From: Trichostrongylus colubriformis
Taxonomy: Eukaryota > Nematoda > Chromadorea > Rhabditida > Trichostrongylidae
Assembly (NCBI GenBank): GCA_963978905.1
Contig: OZ022258.1
Coordinates: forward strand, 24,618,716 to 24,682,715
Reading direction: 5' to 3'
Length of the DNA: 64,000 bases
Part shown: one piece after another, positions 46,440-59,800 of the stretch
Layout: the number at the start of each line of letters is the position of its first letter
Position numbering within the stretch: position 1 is the stretch's first letter
The notes under the pieces: model-generated
Told to the model about the DNA's origin: nothing
Database searches by the model: none
The model's input: the letters and a program-made list of their open reading frames with translations, nothing else
Translations under genes and position numbers: made by a program

Positions 46440-46900
46440 GCAAAAAAACGCTAAAAACAAGTCGAGAAATGGGAACCCGGAAACCCCTTTTCTCGTTAAA
46501 GCCCTCTGCATCATAGCCGGGATAGATTGCAGACGGGTGAAGGACCGAAACAGCAGGCCCCGAACGTTGTCCCGTCCCCGACTGCAAACATCAAAACGAC
46601 TCGCTCTCTGCGGGATCGTGATGAGATCCCAGGCAATCCCAGTCTGTCCAACTTTTCTCAATGCAAGTTTCGCCACACATCACCTTTTCTGAAATGGAAG
46701 GTTTGTATCCCGAGAGCATGTATCCACAGTTCTAAATCTCTCTCTTTACCCTTCCCGGTGTCCACAAGAGTTAGGACAAGCTCGCGCAGTTTTTGCGACT
46801 GGCAACCGCGGCCCACATCTGGACAGCGCGGACTATTGCAGCTTTTGCTTATTCCGATCTTCTTACTTGAAGAGTAACCAATGAAGATGAATTTTAGCCT
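46440..46900. other. Unexplained GC-richer segment
   Basis: More GC-rich than its surroundings, with open frames on both strands up to 116 codons, but no motif that I recognise and no convincing splice pair. It could be a decayed exon of an unrelated gene or part of a repeat. Confidence 0.3.
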
Positions 46901-47768
46901 ACTGCATTCACAACTGCTTGCTTCACTTGCAACCACAACAACTTGCTAGGCAGGTCCATGAACAAGACCAACAACAATTTTTGAAGAGTTTTTCCAAGTA
47001 GCTAATTGATTAGAATGAAGAAAACAACACATATCAGGATTAAACAAGTGTCCAATTGCAGCTGCCTTTTTTAATGATCGAAGCAGTTTTGTATTCCATT
47101 GTTAATGATTATGATAGTCATGGACAGCTCATAGGCCTTAATGCTTGAGGGTAGAATATGGCTAGGTCAACAAGCTTCCAGGTGAATAACCCCAACTTTT
47201 ACAGTCTGGTGTCTAAAATTATTATGACGGTACTTCTGATTTATGAACCATCAGACATGGGAAGCCTACAACAATCGAGATTTTTTCAAAAAGCGAAAAA
47301 TGATGAGAGCCTCAAAATGGAACATGGAGAATGTCGAGCTTTCATTTTATTTGGGCAAAGATAACATAGCCTATTTTTAAATTTTGAATGCTGCGTGGTC
47401 CGATGTGACCCCCAAATCGCAGCTCATATGTATGTGGGTTACATGGTGTCAAATGTGATAGTGAACGCCACACGAGGTATGGGTAAAACAATGGATTGAA
47501 ACATACCGATGAAACATGAAATGCAAGTTCATCTTTCAGTTGAAGGCTTTGCTCATCACTCACTACCCTTTTAACAACTTTCACGTCGTGCGTTGTGATG
47601 GAATTCTGCAGCTATTGGAAATCAAAGTACCAGACGAAGTCTATGCCAACGATTTTATGAATAGCTATTCGATGGAGGACAACCACAGTAAAAGAATGAA
47701 GCTGTTATTGAATTACCATCGTATCTCCTAACATGGACTGATCATATCGCAAGGTTAGTAACAAATTA

Positions 47769-47886
47769 TCAATTTGCTTTGTCGAGTTGCTGTGCTTTTA
47801 CCAGTACAGCATACTTGCCGTCGGCATTGATGAGCTCTTCGTGGGTTCCGTATTCCACAACCGCACCATTTTCAATGTAATAAATC
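47769..47886 (-). CDS. Gene A exon 12: terminal exon with stop codon
   Basis: [20 protein letters not shown], then [18 protein letters not shown] and TGA. The GTHEEL motif followed by a short tail and stop is normal for a P-gp C-terminus. I see no canonical AATAAA in the next 60 bases, so the poly(A) site is not placed. Confidence 0.93.
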
Positions 47887-50800
47887 CTGAAAGCTTGCCG
47901 AGTTTGAAAAAATTTACCTTTGGGCAAATTCCCTATGAATCTTCACCTATCGACGTCTTTGACTGTGCTCAGCCTATGAGCAATTGTTACAGACGTTCTG
48001 CCATGGCTTGCTTGATTCAAAGCATCTTGGACCATCTATAATTAGAGGGATGTAATGGAGAAACAGAACGTCTATGCATGTGCTATACAAAGAAAAAAGA
48101 AAGAAGGAGAAAACAGCAGTGCCATGGAAGCGTTACTCCACTAGAAATATCAAATCACTCAAGTCTTTCACCGCTCTTCTTGTTAGGTGCACCGGCCTTC
48201 AACAGGCATGACCAAAATGATTAAACACTGATTTTTACACATGTCAGTTTCTCACCCTGCCGTCAAAACAAGATGAGCATTCATATGTATGTGTTGACAA
48301 TTCCAAATGTGAGTCGAATGTCTGTGGATACCTTAGCGTAGTTAAAGACCCCATCAAATATTGTGTGTTCTCCATGTAGTGTGAAAATGGCGGTAGATAA
48401 ACCACAGCCAACATTACCTTCTCACTTTCGGTATCAAGGGCACTTGTAGCCTCGTCCAGCAATATGATTTTAGGCTTGCGAACAAGCGCTCTAGCTATGG
48501 CAATGCGCTGCTTCTGTCCACCTGACAATCTACTTCCCTTCTCGCCAACATCAGTTTCGTAACCCTGAAATCGATTGGTTAATCATTAACTAGTAAAAGA
48601 AGGGGTTTCGGTCAGGATTGACCTATCACACCTCCTAGCTCGCACATTCCCTAACTGCTTCGCACCTCCCCGGGCTCGCCTATGACTTGACTCCCCTAAT
48701 TGCTTTCGTTGTCGACTTTTAGAACTGTGAAAATTTTTTTAAAAAATATGAAGCTCTGAAATGACTTGTGAATGCACAAAGAGACCTTTGCAAAAATGAT
48801 GAGAAATGGTAAAAAACATGGATTAGAAGAGAATAAGACTTTTCGCACATTTTCTTGACACTGCTTCGTTTTACTAAGCTTACATGAATTCCATATTGAA
48901 GCAAAAAATATTTGAGTTCGCGATAAAGAGCCATATAAAACACTGCTAATTCGCATTTCTTTTTGCATTACATGATTCCAATTTTACCCTGTAGCACCCT
49001 TACCAAACGCCTTTCGCCACAAATTCTTAGTAAGCTCTGTCCCAAGTGAACTTGTCCGTCACCACTGTCCAGTTAAACCACGTGAGCTTTCGATAGAGTA
49101 GCACTACGGCGCGTGCCTGGTACTGCTCCTCAATCATGGGCACGCCAGCTTCTCATGGAGTCCCCTACTGCACGCATTCTCTCTTTTTATGGTCAACACC
49201 TGCAATGTCATCCATTTGCATTTCCGTCTCATTATCTAGTTTCATTCACCTTATCTTAGCGTCCTGTACAACCAAGTAACATTTACCTCTTTTAGTCTAA
49301 CTAGACCATTCCTTTGTTCATCCTTCCTACAACTAGAAATCCTCCGTGATGCTTAACAATTATTTCCCTTAGGACTGGTGGAAACACCAGTTTGTGCTCC
49401 TGAATCCGTATTTCATGTTGATGATAGATCCGTAGAAAGCCTACCCCAAGCACTTTTACTTTTCTATTTTCTTTCCTTGTCTAGTGTGCTAATATAATGA
49501 AGACCTCGCTCTAATGGTACATGTTATGAACTGAGACAGTCACTGTCAGCTCGGCTAATTAAGTATGGTCATCCCAAAGGTGCAAAGGAAGGTGCGAAGT
49601 GATCTCCTCTGATAGGATTCCTAACTATAGACCCATACCCATCAGCAGGTGTCACAGGACAAACTTATAGTAACCTGAGGCAAAGCTTCAACAAAGTTGG
49701 CCGCATTTGCCTGTCTGCAGGCTTCCCGTACTTCCGACACGGTGATACCATTCAGTCCGAGCGTGACGTTTTCGATTATCGACCCTGACATGAACACTTT
49801 GGATTATCGTCAGTACTGTGAACTGCACGAATACCTTTAAAAAGAACAGGCTCTTGTTCAACGAGTGCGATGTTGTTCCGCAGATGTGCTCGACATATCC
49901 GCCTCAAATCGAAGCCGTCGAGTTTCTAAAGGAAAAAGAGTTCATATACATAGTTGCTTTACGGAATCTATGCCCATTCACATCAACTCACGATATCACC
50001 ATTGTCAGGCTCGTAGAATCTCTCGAGAAGCTGTATCACTGTACTTTTACCACATCCTGATGCTCCAACAAGGGCTATTGCCTCACTTGTTCGAGCAATG
50101 AGGTTTAGATTTTTGGCAACCTTAAATGTTAGCTCAATCAAATAGTGCTGCTAATGATGATAGCTATTCCTTCTCTCCACTGCAACCATATCTGAACAGA
50201 TGTGGTGCAGGGTAAATGATACGGTGATGGAATAGCTTTGTGCCTCGCAATACAAATTCAATATAAATGTAGCAACCCTCATGACCTTCAAACTCCGAGC
50301 CATTGAATAGAAAACTAGAAAATTTCTGGAATAGTAAAGCTCATATTTGGCCAACCTAACCTGTCCAGATTGGGCAAAAATAACGGTGGCAAGAATGCGC
50401 GTGTCACTTTTAAAAATGGAACGGCATCGGTCCAATCATATCAGACTCCTTCGATGCCTATGAAACCTGGCAACTGGGTCAACCATCTTTGAAGCGATAT
50501 ATATTCTGTGTGCAGCAAGCTTGAGCCAATGGCGCTTCTAACCCGAGAAAGGTCTCAAATTTCCATGGAATTCTGAGAGCAGATCTAGCCGGATCTATAG
50601 AGTCTCCATTGCTGATTAAAAATATTAAAACCAAACTTGCAAAAAGTCCTTCTGTAGCAAGTTAGGATGAACCAAATTTTGCTTGTGAAACTCATTGTCA
50701 AGCAGCGGGTTAACCCTCGATTAGAAACAGTGGACATGGCTCAGTGGCAAAGATTTTGTCCACAAGTGAGAGCTCGTTTGCTCACTGTTTACGCCAAAGC

Positions 50801-53800
50801 TTTTGTATTTTGTAGTTCAGCTTCACTGAAAGGAACAATTTCAATCTTCGACGTGTCTTTGTAATAGCTCCTAAAAGAGCTTTACGTACCTCCCTAGTTA
50901 AAGCCGAACACTTGCACCCATAAATGCAATTTTTTCCAGACACCCGAAAGTCATGTCGCAGCAGCTCAAGTAACTGTTTTAAGCGCCTGTTATTTCCCTA
51001 CAAGCCGTTTTTAAGTATTTTCAGTCCAAATACTGGCTTCCCTTTTACATCCGACCGGATTCCGCAATTCTCTTATAAACAATTTGCTAAACTCGCCCAT
51101 CCATCTGGTCACACCCATTCCAAAGGGTATCAACTTTTAATCCAATTCAGCTACCCATTCCAGCAGTTAATTGAAACCTGCTGGAATGGGTAGTTGAATT
51201 AGTTAAGCTTGCAGGAGCAGTTCGGGTTCCTACCTGGGACTTCAGCGTGCATCCAGCTTACTGACTGCACGCATGTTTGGATAAAAGCCCTCTATTACAA
51301 AGAAAATGTCGATGTGGTCTATTTCGAGAGGCACATTCCGCGATAAGCACATTTGCAACTCGCCTTCCTAGTGCAGATAATTCCCCGAGCAACTGTCCAA
51401 GCTGCACACTTTTTGGGGCGTCACGGTGCTAACAATAAGCCCGCTCGAACCCCCTTCGATCCCGCTCACCCACTCCGACCACACCTGGCATTGGACGAAG
51501 CTTTTTCCAACGTGGCGTATACGTGGGAATGTGATTCATGCAATAAGATAAGATAAAGAAGAAATTCCAGTAGATAAGGAAACGTTCAAATGTGAAAACA
51601 GGGGGTATTTCAGGGTACCTCATGATACCTTCCAATAAGAACTGATTCAGAGGCTCATTTCCACGCGGTTATCTGGTACAAGGCCAGATTTCAGAGCTCT
51701 CATTTTTGCCACTTGTCAGCTTCTTTCGGATTTTTCCTTTTCGGCGTATTCTTTAGCACCTCTAATTTCATAATTCAGCGCTTTAACCCATTCAAGGTAG
51801 TCGCGGACAAAATCCCGCTATTACTTTCGTCAGCCCCTTAAACACGTTATATACTTGAACAACCAACTATTTTTGATGCTTTCAACTCCTGTCTCAGATA
51901 TTTAGCGAGCCTCTTCCTCATTTGTTATCCTCGCTTCGGTAAACCCTATAATTTTTGTTCTTCCTGTTGTAAGTAGTAAACACGTGCTCTTCTGCAACGT
52001 GCCGTGCAGTTAAATAAGTAAATAAATAATTGATTAAATTTCATATCTTCAACGTTGAAAAAAAATCAAGACCTACCAAAACTCTGTGTGTCAACCCTCA
52101 TATCAGATTCTGAAGAGATACTTTCTTTGTTCTCTGTGTATCAGACCACCTCTGACTAACCTCTTCACCGCACTTGGTAACCCAGCAAGATTCGGCCCCG
52201 GTGTACGTGGAGCACGAGCAAGGTAATATTTGGCAAAATGAATGTTATATTCATGTTCAGCTTGCCGAATTACTCCGGAGACGATTTTCAGCCAGATCGA
52301 TTTTTCGACGCAGGCTTCGGAAAAGTGAAACGGCCGTCGGCAGCCCTTGTCAAGAAATCAATTACTGATTTTTTTGGGGTTTGTTAGGTGCAGTTAAAGC
52401 GGTATAGATCTCTTTTACGTATGATGGAGTAGTTTTTTCTACATTCGTTAGGATGCTTGTTTCATTAATTGGAAGACAGGTGACGAATCCATGACCATCC
52501 TACTTTTCCACAGGCAGGGTCAAAATATCGAATCGGTAAAAATTGTCCCCAGGTTATTTAGGTTTCCTGAACATGAAGATCGCATTCATTTTGCGAAATA
52601 ACACGTAGCACGCGTGCTTCGGGCACCAGGATCGAAGCATGCTGGATTACCAAATGCGCTGAATGGTGGTAAACAGGGTCGTCTCCTTCCAAGTTTTTAT
52701 GGAAAGTTAAAACCCTTTCATAGGAAGTGCTATCGGGTCATTGACGCGTTGAAAGAGCTCACCAGGATCTCATGACATACGTGTTTCCACGAAAATTTCA
52801 CTTTAACTTACAGAACGACCACCTTTCGTGTGTAAGATTCTTCCAACTCGTCGTCGTTCGACTAACGTGTCTCTGATGCTCGTTTTTTCATCTGCACTGA
52901 TTATTTTTCCTTGGCCGTAATTTGTGACTACCACGGAAATTGCACATATATACGTTGTTATTTGAAAAAGTATTCTCAAAAAGATGCAAGCAATTGGGCG
53001 TGAAAAAAGTGCTTAAAGATGTCATCTCGCCTGACCACGCTGTCCGATTTGTTTAGCTGTCTAACTGTACGGTGTGGGATACGGTATGTTAAGGTATAGG
53101 TATACTACATATTGGGTCATTCCATGAGTAACGTGGTACAAGTTTTGCAGCATTTTAATATATCGTTTGGAAGAGATTTTCTTGCTCTACAAAAAGCATT
53201 GTTCTGTTTTTGAGTAGGTTAGAGTGAGGTTGGGGTCGTATTGAGGTTGGCGTGTAGGTGGGTCAAACTGACAAAAACTGACCAGACCCGCAATCAACTG
53301 AAGCCCTATATTTCACTTCAGAAAAAACAGATCATGTGTCCCGTACTTAAACCCGATCTCTTCTTCAAGTTTCGGTACTTGCTTGATTGAGATTTTTTCT
53401 AAAGTCGTTCTTTATAGCTACGGTACGATAATATATGGAGAAATAATTTGTTTATATGTGGTATGTTACGAAAACATGGTAAAGAAGAGTGAATGATATG
53501 GGAGTAGCTTTTTCTCATAGGTGAAAATACTCGTTTTAGGGTGCGATATGTTGATATTGGAGCTATATGTAAGGAGATCATCAGTAGCAAGCTTCGGTTC
53601 GGTCCTCAGCAGCCTTCACCAAATCTTCCTGCACAATAGTCTACACAATGGCTTTCTGCCCGACAATAACTGTGCGTATTACTCACAATAACCTTTCCTT
53701 GGTTCAACAATAAAAATATAGCTATTACTTGTACAGGTTCACATCTTTGCCATCTTCAACATCATATAATATTATTCAAACCGCGTGGCAATAAAGAGCT

Positions 53801-56800
53801 ACATGCGAAAAAACTATATTTTTTTCTGAAACCCTTTTTTTCAAAAGTACTCACATTTTTAAAACAAATCCCTTACACTTTGCTTTATGAACCAATCGTA
53901 AGGATTTTTCTGCTCTATCAAAAATATGTCTTGGTTTTTTGGCTACGATTCATATTGAATTTTAAAACCATGGAGTAGAGGCCCGGTTGACCTTATTTGA
54001 CAATTTATTTGTTGACAGAAAGTTAGGGAATCCGGTCAATGGTCTTTCTCCGACCCTGCTCACTACCTCTTCTTAACATTTCTCCACTCTTTCAGCGAAC
54101 TGCTTGAGAATCTTTTTGTATGGACTCGACGAAATTGTCTAAAAGCATCAAGTTCTTGTGGCAGATCCAAATTTGAAAAAAAGCTCGGCGACTATTCAAG
54201 CAACCAGTAGGTGGAATTCAGAAAGAAGATAGAATAGGTCGTGAATAAATATTAGCTACATGATGATTGTTTTTCCCGGAGTGAAAAATAATGTATCAAT
54301 CATTACCTGTGCGATCAATATTGTCGACTCAATCACTTCGCCAGCCTGAAAATTGGCCACCACTACGCACAGAAAATCTAAGCATTTCAGTTTATATGGC
54401 AGAAAAATCTCTTCCTAATGTTGTATGAAATGCTGCACAAGCTTGTAATTTTACACAAAAAATTTTGTTTGGAAAAATGACATTACTTATGGAAAAACCC
54501 AATACCTACATTAGTATTTACGAAACTCGGCTGTGTGGAGGCAAAGTTATCATGAAAAACGATGAGCATAAAAGGAAAAACCGAAGACTTGTCTTCTGCT
54601 ATAACTACATGCATAAACGCGCACATACTAGCGGAGACGACGTGGAAAAAAACATGCCGTCGACAGGATGTGACCCTCGTGCAAATCATTCTATACTTTT
54701 GCCTCAGTCTACTTCTGATAATCTATTGGGTTAGGGAATAAGTCCCGCCGTTTTTTAACTCGTTTTTCACCATGTTTCCTTCATCTATTGACGAAGCTTA
54801 TATACGTTTTCCATGGAGCTTTTTCTGCTCTATAAAATACTGCAATTGTTTTTTGATTCCTTCGGCTACCTAATATTTATGAGGTTTGGAAATGAAGTAA
54901 ACTGAAGGCAAAAAAGGCACTTGCGCACCTCCTCTTTCTCGTCTACCACCGAGATCAAAAAATGTATGTGCATATGTTTTTGAAATCAAAAAATTTAGTG
55001 CATATGATTTTGATAGAGATTCTTCAGCTCTACAAAACATTGCTACTATTTATTCAAATCGCTCAACTTTTTGCTGTTTTTAAGACCCAAAAATGCAGTA
55101 CTGGCAGAAGTGAGCACTTTCGTTATCTCCTCTTCCTCGCCTACCATCGAAATTGGAGAGGATGTGCATATATTTTGATAGAGCTTTCTTTGTTCTACAA
55201 GATGATACCACTCTTCTTTTGTATCCTCCCATAATTTAGCATGTAGAGATTAGTTTCTACCTTTTTTCAACTCAAAATCGCGTGATGAAAATGAACTTTC
55301 TTGGCACATTGCTATAAACTTTTCGATAAAGCTCTTTCGCTCTACAAGGCAGTGTTAACAGTTTCTGTTCGCATCAGTTTTCTTCATTTTTCAGACCATT
55401 TAAAAGTCGACGAAATCGAGTATTTTTGACTACATGTGTCAAAAACGCTCGATTTTGTCGACTTTTAAGTGATCTAAAAAATCGCAAAAATCAATTCGGA
55501 CAAAAGCCGTTAACGTCTTCTTGTAGTGCGAAAAGAGCACTATCGACTGATTGAAGCACTCTGTCAAAGAACTTTTTTCATCACGCAATTTTGAATTGAA
55601 AAAAAGGTGGAAACTGTTCCCATATGCTTGAATATGAAAAGAGTGGTATCATCTTGTAGAGCAAAAAAAAGCTCTATCGAATGCATTTGCGCACATGCTC
55701 TCTAATCTCGATGGTAGGCGAGGAAGAGAAGATAACCAAAGCGCACTCTTTTGCGAGAACTGCATTTGTGAGTCTAGTAATGTTGGTGCCTAGTGCACCT
55801 TAGTCGATTGTCTGTTCCACGTCTGTTACAGTACAAATACACAGAACATGATTGGGGTCTTTACTATTGCCTATTAGGCCACACAATAACACCGCAGACA
55901 GGAGCAGCAATATAATCTACAGAAGCAGTGCCGGAGCCCGAGGCTCGGCAGGCCGGTGAAGTCCCGGACGTCCGTCGAGAATGAGCCGCGCACCGCCATC
56001 CTCTCCGCCTCGCTGACGCCACCGCACCCTGGAATGCTAAACATTATCGGGGAACTGTAAGAGGCTAACTATCGATCTTTCTATGAACATCCTACGTCCT
56101 CTACAGTCTTAAAAACAATAAAAATTTTGAGCGATTTGAATAAAAAGTAGCAATCTGTAGAGCTGAAAAAGCTCTATCAAAATTATGTACACATACATTT
56201 TTTGATCTCGGTGGCAGACGAGAAAGATGAGGTGGCAAGTGCCAATTTTTTGCCTTCAGTTTACTTCATTTCCAAACCTTAAAAATATCAGTTGGTCGAA
56301 GGAATCGAAAAACGGATAGTAGCATTTTGTAGAGCAATAAAAGCACCACCGAAGCTGAGCTTTGTCGAAAGGTGAAGGGAGCAATGTGAAAAACGGGGTT
56401 GAAAAAAAAACGGCGGGACTTATTCCCTATCCCAATAAATCTTAAAAGAGTGATGGAGACTTTGCCCCCTGAAATACTCAAATGGCATAGACAAGCGGAT
56501 AAGACTCGGTGGTCATTGCTAGGAGATGGAAAGTCGTGGGGACCATTCCAGCACACTATTGCACTGCTGATGAGCCAAGGCTCCCCGCCCCCCGTAGAAA
56601 ATGTCTGGAATAAGTCTGCAGTGAGATAGGGTGGTACGTTCGTGCTTCTTGATAACATTCTTCAAATCTAGTATCGTCGTTTATGTGAAATCCTGAAACT
56701 CCGCTTTATATTCACGCCGCATCGCCCGTCCAGACTGTTAGGATCCCAACCTGCTTGAATATGACGTTTCAACCACCTTTGTCTGTGCAGCTTCTTGCTT

Positions 56801-59800
56801 CCGCGGCATCGTTCGAAGCCACGGAAGCACGAGAGACTTGTACGATGGCTATTCGTTACCCACGCCATCCTCATCATTGCGTTCAAGCCGAAGACCACAG
56901 CAACAAACTTTGTTCCTATTTTCCGAATGTTAAATCGTGAGAACTCTCATTGACTGGAAAATTGAAAAGTACCTTTGCATTTGGTCGCGAAGGATAGCTG
57001 AAGTTGATTTTCTCGAACTTGAAGGACCCGTTTATATCCTTAAACAGCACTATTGGTGAGTATTATATTTCCAAATTTACGGTAATCGACTAGGATGAGA
57101 GAAGGCAGAGATGAATGTAAGAAGGGGAAAACGCGTGCATACTCCTATCTTTATATATCAAGAGACTCACTGGTGTTATACCAGCATCCTTTCCTTCAAA
57201 TCTGTCGATGAGAGTGTACAGCGTTTGGGCAGCAAAATGTGACCGTACGAAATCGCCGATAGCAGTTGAAGCGAATACTACAGCCCACCCAGCAAAGTTC
57301 GCACTGGTTGCTGCCCTATAAAAAGGCGTGCTTGATAAAAGGCTATAGTCCCGTAACCACAATTAAGCAAACTGAAATAAAATGGTTCATATCTCGCAAA
57401 AAATAGCAAGTGAAAAAGCGCTCCGGTACAGATGAGTGTGGCCGTTAGTATGGAAGCGTATGCTAGCAGTGTGGCCGCCAGTCTGAATCCTATCTTTGAA
57501 CAGACGCTCAGTTCTCACAGCCAGTATATGGCGAAGAAAACCTTGGTGCATGCAAATGAATGCTGTGCAAGTTTTCGAGTAGCTCCACTGCAAAATGGGT
57601 AGACTCTGTCTTATCGAAAGATGATGATACCCTTCATTGTCATGGTACTCAAAGAAACGGAAGGCCGGAGGCACTGGAGGAATCGGCTACATCCAGCTTT
57701 CCAAAGAGGAAGCAAGCAACTGCAATTACGGGGACAATCGAGGAGATCGCGCTTTCCTGAGGCGTCTCTCTGCGTTAGCAGGTAGACGCCTCAGTATAGC
57801 AACCCATTCAAATATTTTGTGAGCACCCCTACATCAGCTGCCTGATTTTTGCTGAGCAGCATCTACCACAAGATTCTCGAAGAGAAAGGTGAGTATAATG
57901 ATAAGCACTGAGGCAGAAGTGCACAAGTTTGTTGAACTTAGCAGGATGTGTTGCGATTAATCCGAGAGTCGTCATCCCTCTCAACTTCGAGTGATGCTCT
58001 GGCTAAAGCTCTTGGATTTTTTGCGCGTCATCAGTGATTGCTTCAAAATTCGGAGGAGATGCGTTTATCTGTTGATGTGAACTTCTACAAACTTTGTATG
58101 GAAAGTACTGAGTGTAAACCTAGGCTGTAGTCCGAAGAGCTGCACGCGTAAACATCAAAGCAGCTAAGTGGACATATGGTGAATGTTTCGGTTCTATTTT
58201 TTCGCTTGCGGGATAAGGCCTCCGACGTTTTTCTTCAATATGAAAGTTCGATATTTTACAGCATGTGTATTGAGAATCTCATTAGCTATGTATTCTGGTC
58301 ATTCCACACACACCTGCTATCGCTTTTTTCATGTCGCAAAACCATTACGCGAAAAGTTCCCTGGTCTTGATTGCAGATAATTGCCGAGCCACTTTTCAAT
58401 GTGCTCGCCGCTGTTGGAAAGAGCCTGTCAGACTTGGTATTGATGAAAGCGGTGGTAGCACTTCTCTTGCGCAGTGCTGTGAAAGCACAGCCGCATCTGC
58501 CTAATCTTTGAGTTCAGTTCATGGGAGATCTTGACAGTCTGTAATGTGGAGCTGCCCGGTGTCTTCGACACTAGTGAGGTTCCTTGCTGTGAAGTATTCT
58601 CAACTAGCATACTTAATTTCGATGGAAGTGGTCTACAAGTTGCTATGCCTTCGCAATTTTCTGCAGCATTTCTCACTGGAGACCATCCGTGGCTTTGACC
58701 ATGATCTTCCTCATCCGCCAAAGCAAATTATATGTCTCGGCATAGAATTCTTCTGTCGTTTCACTTTTAACATCGGGCTGTCGAACTTGAGTCGCATAAA
58801 AATACATTGTGCTCTCTTTGTGCTAAATGCCGCTAGTCTCCTTGAGCTCTTTGTGGCTTCAGCTAAGGCCGAGTAGCGCGAATAATCTGTTCTGGCTCTG
58901 CCCCTCCTCAATGAGAAGCTCCAAGTCTAGAAGAACATTCACAGAAAATTCCGCTTGAACATTAAGTGCTAACATATATAACACGGCGGGGAACTTGGTT
59001 CCCAACCTGATACTCACACAATTACATTTTTCGAGTCGACGCGTCCATAATAAATCATACTCGCACCGATGCCATATGTCAACATGTCGGAAAAATAAAT
59101 GTAACATTGTGCGAGTGCGAACTGTATCGACTGATATATTGTTGCCTGTAAAAGGTTGGTAGGTCAGCCAGAGCTTCATGGTCATTTGCACACCGAGAAA
59201 GGCAAATTTAGCCCTAGGCTTGAATACTGCTCGTCTCTTCAATTGAACAGAAAAGGCTGTTGTTTCAGTTCCATTAGAACAGATGCAATGCCTTGCTTTC
59301 TTCTTGTATTTGCAAACTAGAGGAGGCCACTCACAACGATGATGAAGGGTTCTGAGCTATGGAATCACTTGTACTGGTTTTCACTGCTCACGCATACTCT
59401 TGATTGAAATGTCTTACGGTGCAAAAAACATACCAATTTCCGCTGGTCCTCAACCGTGATTTCTTGATTTTCGTATTTTCTCAAGAAATAGTTCTCAACA
59501 GCCAGCTGTTGAATAATCTTTGCATGCTCGAAAATTTCAATAGAAAGCTAAATGAGGGAAAATGAGGTGAAGCAAAGGAAAGAACTTGATTACTTACTTC
59601 AGGGGTTAGGTCCACTGCAGAAAGCTTTGCCATAGCAGTGGATATCCTGTTGCTAGTGATCCACATACTCATGATGAAAAGCATGAGCAGTACGGTCATG
59701 GCAACGCCGCTCTCCCAACATGCAACAATAGAGAGTGGGATGCACACCGCGACTGCACAGATGTTATTAATCATCAGCATGAAACGGTAGTCGAGACACT

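Larger units (their letters stand above)
50121..54700. other. Large intron between gene A exons 6 and 7, left part
   Basis: Holds a strong hairpin (51,132-51,201), a 39-bp exon-like island (54,307-54,345) and scattered relatives of the stem-loop repeat family (53,170 and 53,905). No other gene was recognised. Confidence 0.4.

Noticed and set aside
46658..46936. Cys-containing minus-strand frame considered as a thrombospondin type 1 repeat
   Set aside because: The Trp and Cys spacing of the domain is not met in any single frame.
58428..59242. Minus-strand frames with [10 protein letters not shown], possibly a reverse transcriptase FADD box
   Set aside because: Frame is broken and the match rests on a few residues; too weak to annotate as a LINE.
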